Source: Mesostigma viride
Lineage: Eukaryota > Streptophyta > Mesostigmatophyceae > Mesostigmatales > Mesostigmataceae
DNA: 64,000 bases
Assembly (NCBI GenBank): GCA_009746045.1
Contig: RPFO01000165.1
Coordinates: 3,417,141 to 3,481,140 of the forward strand
Direction: 5' to 3'
Below, one piece after another: positions 21,583 through 31,638 of this stretch (position 1 is its first letter; every line of letters begins with the position of its first letter). A program made the translations under genes and the position numbers. A model generated the notes under the pieces. That model was given only the letters and a program-made list of their open reading frames with translations. It was not told the origin of the DNA and ran no database searches.

Positions 21583-23263
21583 ACCATTGTACACCGCGCT
21601 GGGGTGGACCATTCCAATGCCGATGTCTTATCACGCTATGCTTTGGCAACGTCAGAGGACCGGACGGGGGCGCGAGCGCAGGGCGCGGAGGGACCACAGG
21701 GCTCAGTCGTCTTTGTCAACGCAGCCGGGCCATGCGATTCCGAGTCGCGATGGCTTTCCTGCAGTGATGCCGTGGCGGAGTTTGCGTGCTACGCCAATCC
21801 CGTACGGCCAGCGGCTTTCACGCCATCTCAGGGCGTGATATTTCTTCCTTTGGCTGAAGACACGCTTGCGCAGCCGGTGGATCCGGCGAGCATGGGCTGT
21901 GTGGTGCTGCATGCTGCCGCCAGTCACGCCATTGCGGTGGAGTGCTGCGCTGGGACGTGTGGTTGGATGGGAGGGTTCTCGAGCGGGTGCAGGGTTTGCC
22001 TGCCTCTCCAGCCCCTGCTGACTGGACACCGACGCAGAGGCAAGCCGAGCAAGAGCGCGTGGAGCGCCGGGCTGTGAATTATACCTGGGAGGGCAACCAG
22101 GTCTACAAGCTTGTGGGGCGCCGCAAGCTGGTCGTGCCGCCCCCTGACAAGCGTGCTGCCCTCGTTGCCCATTACCATGAGCGGTTCGGGCACATGGGTG
22201 CAAACCGCACAGGTGCCATGGTGCGTGGGGTGTATTGGTGGGCGGGCATGAAGCATGCCATAGCACGGCAGGTAGCCAGTTGTGCCGAGTGTGCTCGCGC
22301 GAAAGCGCGTTTCAACCTGGACCATCATGACAAGGAGCTCATGAGCTTGCCCATCCGGGGCTTGTTCTACCGGTGGCACGTCGACTTGTGTGGGCCCTTT
22401 GAGCTCAGCACTTCCGGCAACCGTTACGTCATGGTGTGTGTGGAATCGTTCAGCAAGTGGCTGGAACTGATTCCCCTACCCGACAAACACGCCGCCACCA
22501 CAGCCACCTACTTCCTGGATGTTATCATGCTCGGTATGGGGCACCGGCGGAGGTGGTTTCAGACCAAGGCGGGGAATTTCGTGGGGAATTCCAAGAGCTA
22601 TTGGATTCCTGCTCAATCGATCATCGGCACACCTCGCGGGAGCACCCTCAGGCCAATGGACTGGCTGAGCGTTTGGTTCAGACAGTCAAACAGGCGCTGC
22701 GCAAATGGGCGTTGCAAGCAGCACGTGTGGCCACCTGGGATCGGGAACTACCCTGGATCGCCATGGGCTACCGGATGAGCCCACAAGAATCCCTCGCCCA
22801 GTTCTCCCCCTATTTTCTGCTCTTTTGTCGGGCACCATTGTTGCCCTCTGAGGTGCAGGAAGCTCACCCCCAGCCGATTCAATGGGATGACGCCAATGAG
22901 TGGCTGCGGGAGGTTGTGGCGCGCGCCGCCACATTTAAGAAGGTGATGCCCATCGCGATGAACAATCTGTTAATCGCGCAGCACCGCGACACACTGCGGT
23001 ACGCCCAGCGACGGGGTGGCAAGTATATGGCCAGGCGGCTGCAGTTCCACCCAGGCCAGTATGTGTTTCTGCGGACTCAACCCCAACACACGCTGGACGT
23101 CACGGCCGGGCCCACCATCCTTCGCATTGTGGAGATTAAGCCTTCGGGGGTGGCCATCCTCGAAGGTGCGGATGGTAGTAAGACCACTGACAATGTGTCG
23201 AACCTGTCTCCTTGCTCCATGCCCCACCTGGCACGGAGCATCCCGGCAGCCGCACACCGCTAG
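21583..23263 (+). pseudogene. gypsy integrase, three frames
   Basis: The end of RNase H is followed by the conserved link HRAGVDHSNADVLSR (about 21595-21640). An H2C2 zinc module follows (HYHERFGHMG ... CAECARAKARF, about 22171-22310). Then comes the rve catalytic core: WHVDLCGPFE (first Asp, about 22375-22405), SDQGGEFRGEF (second Asp, about 22560), and NGLAERLVQTVKQAL (Glu, about 22655-22700). A GPY/F-like tail (PGQYVFLRTQPQH ... DNVSNLSPC) ends at a TAG at 23261-23263. Frame changes fall near 21940 and 22540. All three catalytic acids are present. The protein would integrate the cDNA; as it stands it is broken. Confidence 0.9.
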
Positions 23264-23265
23264 GC

Positions 23266-23270
23266 GCATC
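23266..23270. repeat. target-site duplication GCATC, left copy
   Basis: GCATC directly precedes the left terminal inverted repeat. The matching copy is at 31634-31638, directly after the right one. Removing the element and one copy rejoins the gypsy integrase tail to the PHD finger. Confidence 0.85.
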
Positions 23271-23301
23271 CCTGCCAGCCGTTAAGAATGTACTCCAGCA
23301 C
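23271..23301 (+). repeat. left terminal inverted repeat of the 8.4-kb element
   Basis: 31 bp, with two mismatches to the reverse complement of 31603-31633. It is followed by the subterminal motif AAGTACATTTTG (23302-23313), which recurs at the right end (31590-31601). Confidence 0.85.
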
Positions 23302-23313
23302 AAGTACATTTTG

Positions 23314-23940
23314 AGTTTTTCCAAGTTTGTTGTTTTTTGCTTGTTTCAAGTTCAGTTTTGCATAAAAAGTGTCCCCATAGCCCCTGGATCTCATCTGGAG
23401 GTAGTTGAACTAGTATATGCTACAATATACTAGGTTGTACTATTTTCTACTACATTTATACTATAATGTACTAAATTGAACTACATCTGAACTAAATGTA
23501 ACTGTGATTGATGCCCCTGTAACGTCTCCCAATGCTCAATAACAGGTCTGGCCACCATTGGTGACCTCCTAGAGCCATTCACAGCTGCATTTCGTGGATC
23601 ACCGCACAAAAAAAAATGTTTTACTTAGCCTTATCAACATGGGAATGAGGGCTTTGGTGTGCAAACATGCATGTGTGCTAAAAATTGGACATTCTGACAC
23701 TGCGCGAGAGTCTGGTAATACTTAAGCACTTCAGGTCATGATCGAAGTATAGAATGAACTGATGCAAGCAATCAAGCATTATGCAAGGAATGGAATGCTG
23801 CAATGAATTTTAGCAGTAATACTTGCAACTAGGGAACACACGATAAAGTCACGAATCTGACATGCATTGTGCCGTCATGGCACATGCATGAACATGTACA
23901 CGAACAGAGGATCACGCGGACGCCCACGTGCACGCGCATG
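23314..23940. other. AT-rich subterminal region of the 8.4-kb element, no gene
   Basis: About 600 bp of AT-rich sequence with irregular repeats of CTACA/GAACTA/ATACTA type around 23405-23510. No ORF or family is recognised. Confidence 0.6.
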
Positions 23941-23954
23941 GCAATCCCCATGCC

Positions 23955-25278
23955 CCCCCCCCCCCCCACACACACAAGCCCCAACTCCAAACATTGCACC
24001 AATGACCCACCCACCCAAACCCAACCCCAGCCCCCCTGACCCCCAACGCCCATGCACACGCCCATGCCCCCGCCCCCGCCCCCGCCCCCGCCCCGCCCCC
24101 GCCCCGCCCCCGCCCCCGCCCCGCCCCCGCCCCGCCCCCGCCCCCGCCCCGCCCCCGCCCGCCCCCGCCCCGCCCCGCCCCCGCCCCGCCCCCGCCCCCG
24201 CCCCCGCCCACGCCCATGCCCATGCCCACGCCCACGCCCACACCCACGCCCACGCCCACGCCCACGCCCACGCCCACGCCCACGCCCACGCCCACGCCCA
24301 CGCCCACGCCCACGCCCACGCCCACGCCCACGCCCACGCCCACGCCCACGCCCACGCCCACGCCCACGCCCACGCCCACCCTAGCCTCACCCCTACTCCA
24401 AGCCACAATTATACCCAAAGCCACAGCCAGAAGTAGAGCGCAGCTGCAACAATAGCAGACGTAGCTGAGACACACACCTACCCACGCCAACGCCCACGCC
24501 CACGCTCACGCCCACGCCCACGCCCACGCCCACGCCCACGCCCACGCCCACGCCCACGCCCACGCCCACGCCCACGCCCACGCCCACGCCCACGCCCACG
24601 CCCACGCCCACGCCCACGCCCACGCCCACGCCCACGCCCACGCCCACGCCCACGCCCACGCCCACGCCCACTCCACGCCCACTCCCACGCCCACGCCCAC
24701 GCCCACGCGCACGCCACGCCCACGCCCACGCCCACGCCCACGCCCACGCCCACGCCCACGCCCACGCCCACGCCCACGCCCACGCCCACGCCCACGCCCA
24801 CGCCCACGCCCACGCCCACGCCCACGCCCACGCCCACGCCCACGCCCACGCCCACGCCCACGCCCACGCCCACGCCCACGCCCACGCCCACGCCCACGCC
24901 CACGCCCACGCCCACGCCCACGCCCACGCCCACGCCCACGCCCACGCCCACGCCCACGCCCACGCCCACGCCCACGCCCACGCCCACGCCCACGCCCACG
25001 CCCACGCCCACGCCCACGCCCACGCCCACGCCCACGCCCCCACGCCCACGCCCACGCCCACGCCCACGCCCACGCCCACGCCCACGCCCACGCCCACGCC
25101 CACGCCCACGCCCACGCCCACGCCCACGCCCACGCCCACGCCCACGCCCACGCCCACGCCCACGCCCACGCCCACACCCACGCCCACGCCCACGCCCACG
25201 CCCACGCCCACGCCCACGCCCGCGCCCATGCCCACGCTCACGCCCACGCCCACGCCCACGCCCGCGCCTGCGCCCACC
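23955..25278. repeat. C-rich hexamer arrays: CCCCGCC-type then (CCCACG)n in two blocks
   Basis: A CCCCCG/CCCCGCC tract (24061-24212) leads into (CCCACG)n at 24210-24380. A unique spacer follows (24381-24477), then (CCCACG)n from 24478 to about 25278 with rare variants. The minus strand is GGGCGT repeated over 100 times, a textbook G-quadruplex-prone pattern. Long frames of His-Ala, Ala-Trp, Val-Gly or Gly-Arg dipeptides in these arrays are artefacts of the hexamer period. Confidence 0.95.
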
Positions 25279-25385
25279 CTAGCCTCACCCCTACTCCAAG
25301 CCACAAATGCACCGTAAGCCACAGCCAGAAGTACAGCACAGCAGCGACAATTGCAGACTTAGCCCAGACACACACCTACCCACGT
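25279..25385 (+). repeat. second copy of the 100-bp array spacer
   Basis: This segment starts with ACCCTAGCCTCACCCCTACT and ends CACACACCTACCCACG. It is a diverged copy of 24379-24485. Array plus spacer therefore forms a higher-order repeat of about 0.9 kb. Confidence 0.85.
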
Positions 25386-25546
25386 CAATGCCCCTGCCCA
25401 GAGACTCGCGGCCTCATCCCACCCCCCTGCACGAACAGTTCCCAAACAAAAGAAAAGGCAAACAAAAGGAACAAGAGTAGCAAGCTGCATTGCGAGCACA
25501 TATGCCAGTTCTGGTGCACATGCCAGGCCGAAAGCAACTCATGATT

Positions 25547-25698
25547 GCCCCTGCCCCTGCCCCTGCCCCTACCCCTGCCCCTGCCCCTGCCCCTGCCCCT
25601 GCCCCTGCCCCTGCCCCTGCCCCTGCCCCTGCCCCTGCCCCTGCCCCTGCCCCTGCCCCTGCCCCTGCCCCTGCCCCTGCCCCTGCTCCTGCCCCTGC
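25547..25698. repeat. (CCCCTG)n array
   Basis: About 25 near-perfect hexamers. It is followed at 25739-25795 by an AT-rich (AATAAT/AAGAAG) microsatellite. Confidence 0.95.
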
Positions 25699-25795
25699 CA
25701 TCACCATTCTAACCACCACACATTACGAAAAGCAAGAAGAAATTATAATAATAATAAGAAGAAATTATAAGAAGAAGAAATAATAATAATAAACA

Positions 25796-26894
25796 AGCAC
25801 AAAGTTGACTGCACATGCGACTGTACCAGTAGGCACGTAGCAAATTTTAGCTGCAGCTTCAATTTCAACTTCATTGCAATTGCAAGTGTGACTGCATGTG
25901 TAATTGCACTACCAATGCCTAATGCCCACTGCATGTGCCCAGTGCGAATGCAATTCAAAAGCAACATGCAATCGAAATTACAGCTGAAGCCGGCTATTAA
26001 CAAAGATATTTAAAGCAGTTGTTAACTACAGAGACCCAATGAAAATGCAAATGCAATGAAAAAGCAACAGAAGTTGAAGCCACTGCCACTCTACCTGCCG
26101 ACAGTAACACCACCGCCAGCACCCACTCATATCCCAACGACAAGGAAATAGAATTGCCCAAAGCCAGACATACATTGGGACGCATAAGCAAACGGCAACG
26201 CAAGCGCACATGCAAATGTATACGCAAAGGCAAAGGCAAAGGCAAACGCAAACGCAAACGCAAACGCAAGCTTGTCATGTACCTACGCTTAACTGCAAAC
26301 GCAAACTGTGCACGAAGCAAAAAGATTGGATGGCCAAGATCATGGCAAATACGAGGGCCGAAAACAATCCAACTTCATCTAAATGTCCGAAATCCTCACG
26401 ACGTTTCGATGCGCGCTTGAATGTCGAAGGCCTGCGCCGATTATCGATCATAAGTCGAATGTGTAATTGTCGGCTTATGAGAACTGCTTTGCGACAGTAT
26501 CACGTCAGGCCGTTCCTGTGCAGCCATTTTCCCTGTGCAGCGGGTGGACAACGTTCACTTTCCGCATTATTCATGGCTATCGAAGTTAATTCTTACCGAC
26601 CCCGGCTGCCATGGCCACTGGCCACGCATATCAAGTTCAGGTATTCCCGACCTGTAGCGCAGCAGATTTCTGTTGGAAGGCATCCTAAGCATCGTGATAA
26701 AAGAAATCCGAACAATAGACATTCATGCTGCATCTAAGGACATTATGGCATTTGTATATACTGCAAGTACATGTATCGACATTGCCGTGATTGCTAACCC
26801 CGACTCACCATGAACAGGAACTTTCCCTCTGCCTCCATGAAATGTACTTCGTGAAATGTACTGTAATACATATGATGTACTACGATGATAATCA
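25796..26894. other. no gene recognised; degenerate short repeats
   Basis: This stretch holds (GCAAAC)-type hexamers at about 26225-26275 and scattered CAATGCAATT-like words. At 26837-26862 there is one outlying pair of AAATGTACTTCGT-like motifs related to those inside the adjacent palindrome. No protein family is recognised. Confidence 0.5.
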
Positions 26895-27509
26895 TCCCAG
26901 CAAAGCCATAGTACACCTTCCGTTTCGACCGCCATGTCGGCCACTAGTCCGGATAGCTCAATGTGCACCTGACCTTGACACTAATCGCACAAACAGCCAC
27001 AATTTTGCAAGCAAGAAGACATGGCTACCTCGGCATTTCATGAAATGTACTTCGTGAAATGCATTTCGTGAAATGTACTAAGGAACGTGATTGGCCGGCG
27101 TTCGCTCGCCAAATCTCGCAAAATGTACTAAGGCACGTGATTGGTCCCGCAAAATGTACTAAGGAACGTGATTGGCCGGCGAAGATTCTGTTTGCTGCAA
27201 TTAAAATTCCCTACAGAATCTTCGCCGGCCAATCACGTTCCTTAGTACATTTTGCGGGACCAATCACGTGCCTTAGTACATTTTGCGAGATTTGGCGAGC
27301 GAACGCCGGCCAATCACGTTCCTTAGTACATTTCACGAAATGCATTTCACGAAGTACATTTCATGAAATGCCGAGGTAGCCATGTCTTCTTGCTTGCAAA
27401 ATTGTGGCTGTTTGTGCGATTAGTGTCAAGGTCAGGTGCACATTGAGCTATCCGGACTAGTGGCCGACATGGCGGTCGAAACGGAAGGTGTGCTATGGCT
27501 TTGCTGGGA
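26895..27509. repeat. giant inverted repeat: 297-bp arms, 21-bp loop
   Basis: Left arm 26895-27191, loop 27192-27212, right arm 27213-27509, with position p pairing to 54404-p. At least one mismatch is seen (near 26912), otherwise the arms are essentially identical. Each arm contains three copies of a block reading AAATGTACTAAGG then A/C ACGTGATTGG (27071, 27121, 27152 and mirrors), that is, ACGTG cores next to reversed CCAAT boxes. The outer end of both arms encodes the same N-terminus (MHIELSGLVADMAVETEG), reading outward in both directions. Confidence 0.95.
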
Positions 27510-27985
27510 CATAATCGTGGCTATCTGCTTCCTGGCTTTCGCTATCATGGTGATGGGACACCATGGGAAGCGCAAGTTCGCAGCCATAGTGCTAAGCGGC
27601 AGCACCCATGCCGGCAGCCTAGTGACCGACGAGACGTTCGACTGTAAGTGCGGCCACGAGTGCATGAAGCCCATTAGAATATCACATCTCCAGGCATTGC
27701 GAAGCGCCTGGTTTTCGCCCGGGCGGAAGCAAGAGGACAGGAAGGCGGCGATAAAGCAGCAGCTGCACCAGGGGGGGTACGACGCCATAACCACGATGTC
27801 GTCATCTACTCGTCACAAGTTCGTTCATGGCGCTGGTTTTCGGTTCGTTCTCGACGGGGGAGTCAAGGATATGAACATAGGGTTTGTGACCCCTTTTCAC
27901 TTTCGCGTTTCACTTTCGAGGCGGCCTTCAGGCACTGCCTGAAAATTAGCAACCACGTTTGGAACTCTTCGGACCACCTGTGAAA
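27436..27985 (+). CDS. Cys-rich protein of unknown function, 5' end in the palindrome
   Basis: The ORF begins MHIELSGLV in the right arm of the inverted repeat. It then has a hydrophobic stretch (IIVAICFLAFAIMVMG) and a Cys-rich unit (CKCGHECMKPIRI, near 27649-27680), followed by a basic helical region. The frame stops at 27942, but in another frame AFRHCLKISNHVW follows (about 27922-27960), so a frameshift or short intron is likely. The pattern C-x-C-x3-C ... VC/AF...LGIS-W resembles the N-terminal region of a family of uncharacterised transposase-associated eukaryotic proteins. That comparison is from memory and weak. It may be the element's own DNA-binding or transposition protein. Confidence 0.4.
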
Positions 27986-28370
27986 CTAATCACATTTGAT
28001 GATGTGCTGGCGGGCCTGGGCATCGCATTTGAGCATTACTTCGAGCAGGGCTCAACAAGCTCGATTCGCCAACTCAACCCGAAGAAGCCCTAAGCTGCGG
28101 TAAGACATATATTTGTGTGGATGGCTCTTGATATCATGCTGAATTTCTAGTCTTCTCTAGGTGGACAGTTCATGTGCAGCCATACAGGTCATCCATGTGT
28201 GTTTTAACCATGTTGCATGTGCCACAGATATTATGAGCAGTATTTACTAAGTGTGCTGGAGTCGTTGTTGCATGCTTGTTGTATTTCACAGTTCACGCCT
28301 GCATGAACGCATCGTTGATACTAATGATTATTCATATTGCATGACTGTTCTATTGGGGACGCCGCGCTTG

Positions 28371-30128
28371 ATGTCACAACGTGGCCGAAAGGGTGCATCC
28401 ACCGCTGACGGCCGGTGGGTGAAATCGATGGACGCATTTCCGAAGAAGCCAGCCGCGGGCCACACCCATGGCGCGGGCGGGGGCGCGGGCGGGGGCGGGG
28501 GCGGGGGAGAAGGCGCGGGTGCGGGCGCGGGCGCCACCCAAGACGCGGGCGCGGGCGCGGGCCCGGGCGGGGCGGGGGCGGGGGCGCAGGCGCCGGCGCG
28601 GGTGCGGGCGCGGGCGCCACCCAAGGCGCGCGCGCGGGCGCGGGCGGGGGTGGGGGCGCAGGCGCCGGCGCGGGTGCGGGCGCGGGCGCCACCGCCGACT
28701 TGGATGATGAGCCAGCAACCGAAGCCGAGAGGGAGAGGCACCGCTCTTCGAAGGTGTTCGATCTCGAAGTGTTTTGGGGCCCGGATATGACCGTGTATGT
28801 CCGCTGGCGCCTAGCCGCATCGGAGACGTTGGTAAATGCACCGGTGAACAAGTGGCAGCCCACAGGGCCTAATGGCGAGGCTTGTGACGGGGTCACGCCC
28901 ATTGGGTACACCCCGCAGGGAGATCCTGTCTATGGGTGCCTCCTCATAGAGCGTGGCAAGGCCCCCAAAGGAAGTCCTGGTCTAGTGCCGCTTTTTGAAT
29001 GGGACGAGGGCGGTGCCAGGAGATGTACCTGCGCTAGCCTTCACAGCCTTTTTCCTGACATCGTCGCCGCTGAGAAGCAGCAGTTGCTGGACGGATGGAT
29101 TGAGCAGGTGCCAAAGTCCGTGGAGGATGTGCGTGCCAACAACGAGAATCTGTTCGACATCATGGAGCAAAAGCTCAAAGAGAAGCGTGAACTGCAAGCG
29201 AACAAGGCGGTACCCTTACCGCTGCGATCTGCAGGCGACCAGTCGGTTGCGCGGGCAACACGAGCACTGAGGCTGCCCATAAAACAAGTAATCTCACACG
29301 TCGCTTGCCCTGCCCGCGAGATTCAAGCGCAGATCAACCGCGCATGTGCGCCCGCTGCGCGAGGGAGCACATCAACGGCAACGCCCGCTTTGCGCACACT
29401 GATTTCCGGCAGGCACACCTTCAAGGTGAATGGAAGCCTCATACGACGCAGCGACCTACTCGTTGTTAAGCGGCCAGCCGTCACCTGCGGGCAGGGAATG
29501 CCGTGGGCACCACACATGCTGGTGAAGGTCCTTGATCTGGAAGGCGATCGCACGGAGCGTGACAGCATTGTCGCCTCTCCTTACTACGCACCGTCGTGGA
29601 CGGGCCAGTTTTCTAGAGTGACATTAGGTGGCGGCAGCGCAGGGATGACGGTCCCCATTTCTGATGTACACCTGCAGCACTGGACAGTGGGCGGTACGGC
29701 AGAGGTGCACCAGCCTGAGCTGATCAGTACCGGCAAACTGTCAGCTGCCACGGTGGCGGCGTTGAAAGAGCACCCGCAGATTGACTTTGAGCATTACAAG
29801 ACTGCCACCGCCGCCAGGGCAGCAGCAAAGGATGACTGCAATGCCTACTTTGCCGAGCATGGAGCACGTGCGCTTATCGGGATGCGCCTGTGTGCCCTGT
29901 TTCCGGGGATAGCGAGGAAGAGGGAGCGCTTCCATGGCTGGGTCACTAAGGTTCAGGAAAGGGGAGGTCACCTGCTCATCAAGGCGATGTGGGCTGATGG
30001 GCAGTGAGGACTATCATGCCCTGGCGGAGGTGACGCAGTTCGTGTGCGGCTGCCCACACCCAGTCGAGGCATTTGGCCGCGCTCGCTTCTTTCCACAGGA
30101 GCTAGGCTGGCACCGTGAACGCAGGTGA
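28371..30128 (+). CDS. Gly/Arg/Ala-rich protein with Tudor-like C-terminus, frameshifted
   Basis: A plausible start is the ATG at 28371 (MSQRGRKGASTADGRWVKSMD). The next 230 bp (28467-28690) are GGCGCG-type repeats, where the frame must change. The longest frame then runs from about 28690 to a TGA at 30005-30007. It contains no known catalytic domain, but the last part (ALIGMRLCALFPGIARKRER, FHGWVTKVQERGGHLLIKAMW) looks like a Tudor/Agenet-type barrel. Its expected DGS-ED continuation appears one frame over (to 30128), implying a second frameshift at about 30000. Such barrels often bind methylated lysine or arginine. It lies in the 8.4-kb element, so it may be a captured host gene. The function is not established. 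Confidence 0.45.
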
Positions 30129-30363
30129 TGGCACCCACATAGACGATGCCGTCCCTGCTGTGCACAGTGACAGTGAAGGCGGGGAGGAGGAGGAAGAGGG
30201 AGAGAAAGAGGGGGAGAAAGAGGGGGAGGAGGAGGAGGAGGGAGAGGGGAGGGAGAGGGGAGGGAGAGGGGAGGGAGAATGGGAGGGGGAGGGGGAGGAG
30301 GAAGAGGGAGAGGGAGAGGGAGAGGAGGATGCGGAATGGGAGCCGGGGATGACTGGTAGATGA
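30115..30363 (+). other. purine-rich (GAGGGA/GGAGGA) tract with acidic open frame
   Basis: Bases 30180-30345 are almost all purine on the plus strand, a candidate triplex-forming tract. One frame reads Glu/Gly repeats ending EEDAEWEPGMTGR. It could be an acidic tail of the upstream protein, but it is in another frame and may simply reflect the base composition. Confidence 0.4.
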
Positions 30364-30789
30364 GACGGTGCCATCTACCGGCGCATGGAATGAAGTGGTA
30401 GACAAGTTTACTCATGGTTGTCGGCAAGTAGAGCATGCACGCCTGGCCTAGCTGAATTTAAATCAATGAGTTGAGTTTGGAGAGGCTGCATTTTGCTTGG
30501 ATGAAGAATGTGTTAGCATGGCCAAACTTTTATGGCTTGTAGCCAAATCCTCTTGGGGTATGTGCACAGTGTACTAGCGGTGTTGTGCAATTGCGAGGAT
30601 TCCTGTCTTGTAGCGATGTGGCCTCTCACCCTGCAGCCTGGTAGATGTGTTGGCATGCAGCCACCCATCATTGGTCATCCGATCTGGTGTGATTTGCATT
30701 TGCACACCTTGTATTAAGGCCATGATATGATGATGTCTTGTTATTTTTAATGTGTATATGCGAAAAGAGGCATAATATGCTTGTATATA
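30364..30789. other. no gene seen
   Basis: AT-rich intergenic sequence inside the 8.4-kb element; no motif recognised. Confidence 0.5.
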
Positions 30790-31550
30790 GTGCTAGCAAA
30801 TGTCACTACCTTTACCTATGCCTGACCTTACAAGTTGAGGATGGTCTAATGTAGTGGCAAACAGGTTATTTACAACAATTCACAGTTTTCTGACATAGTT
30901 TGAGGCAACTATACTTACCAAAATGCTTGAAAAAGGCAAAAATTGCACCATTTATGCTAGCAAACGTCACTATTTTGAGATCAAACTGGGCCCAAACTTG
31001 GCCCATGGTCTAATCTAGTGGTGTTTAGGTTGCTTCCAACATTTCATAGCTTTCTGACATAGTTTGATATTGTTTAGTAGCTTACACTGAGCAAAATGCT
31101 TGAAAATGGCAAAAAATGCACCATTTATGCTAGCAAACGTCACTATTTTGACGTCAGACTGAGCCCAAACTTGGCCCATGGTCTAATCTAGTGGTGTTTA
31201 GGTTGCTTCCAATATTTCATAGCTTTATGACGTAGTTTGATATTGTTTAGTAGCTTACACTTAGCAAAATGCTTGAAAATGGCAAAAAATGCAGTATTTA
31301 TGCTAGCAAACGTCACTATTTTGAGTTCAGATTGACCCCAAACTTTGTGCATGGTCTATTCTAGTGGTAATTAGGTTGCATGCAAATATCCATGATGGTT
31401 TGACGTGATTTAGTACTGTTTCCTATTTATTACTATTTAATTTAACAAAAAATGACAAAAATGTACCTTTATTGCTAGCAAATGTCACCAAGATGACGTC
31501 CGATCGATACCAAACTTTGTACGAGGTCTATTTTGGTTGCAAACATCATG
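30790..31550. repeat. about 172-bp tandem repeats, 4-5 copies
   Basis: The word TGCTAGCAAA followed by C/T GTCAC recurs at 30791, 30955, 31128, 31301 and 31473 (spacings 164, 173, 173, 172). Flanking sequence is conserved too (CCAAACTTGGCCCATGGTCT, CATAGCTTTCTGACATAGTT). The outer copies are the most diverged. They lie next to the right TIR. Confidence 0.9.
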
Positions 31551-31602
31551 CATGACAATTTTCAGCATAAAAAGACAAACTTCGGTACGAAGTACATTTT
31601 GC

Positions 31603-31633
31603 GTGCTGGAGTACATTCTTAATGGCTGGTAGG
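31603..31633 (-). repeat. right terminal inverted repeat of the 8.4-kb element
   Basis: Inverted partner of 23271-23301; the TSD GCATC follows at 31634-31638. Confidence 0.85.
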
Positions 31634-31638
31634 GCATC

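Larger units (their letters stand above)
23271..31633. mobile_element. 8,363-bp TIR element of unassigned superfamily
   Basis: The ends are inverted repeats of 31 bp (23271-23301 and 31603-31633) matching at 29 of 31 positions. They read inward CCTGCCAGCC... on the left and CCTACCAGCC... on the right, and share GTACTCCAGCAC at the inner end. A 5-bp duplication GCATC flanks them. The interior holds G/C-asymmetric arrays, a giant inverted repeat, a Cys-rich ORF, a gene with a Tudor-like end, and about 172-bp tandem repeats. I see no DDE transposase, RT or polymerase motif, so it is either non-autonomous or uses an unfamiliar enzyme. TIRs with a 5-bp TSD do not point to hAT (8 bp), Harbinger (3), mariner (TA), piggyBac (TTAA) or Mutator (9). 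Confidence 0.82.

Noticed and set aside
24061-25278. Telomere or subtelomere
   Set aside because: GGGCGT and CCCACG are not TTTAGGG or TTAGGG variants, and the arrays sit inside a TIR-bounded insertion.
23867-25322. Frames of His-Ala, Ala-Trp, Val-Gly and Gly-Arg repeats up to 309 codons
   Set aside because: They follow the 6-bp period of CCCACG and related hexamers and have no independent start, domain or conservation signal.
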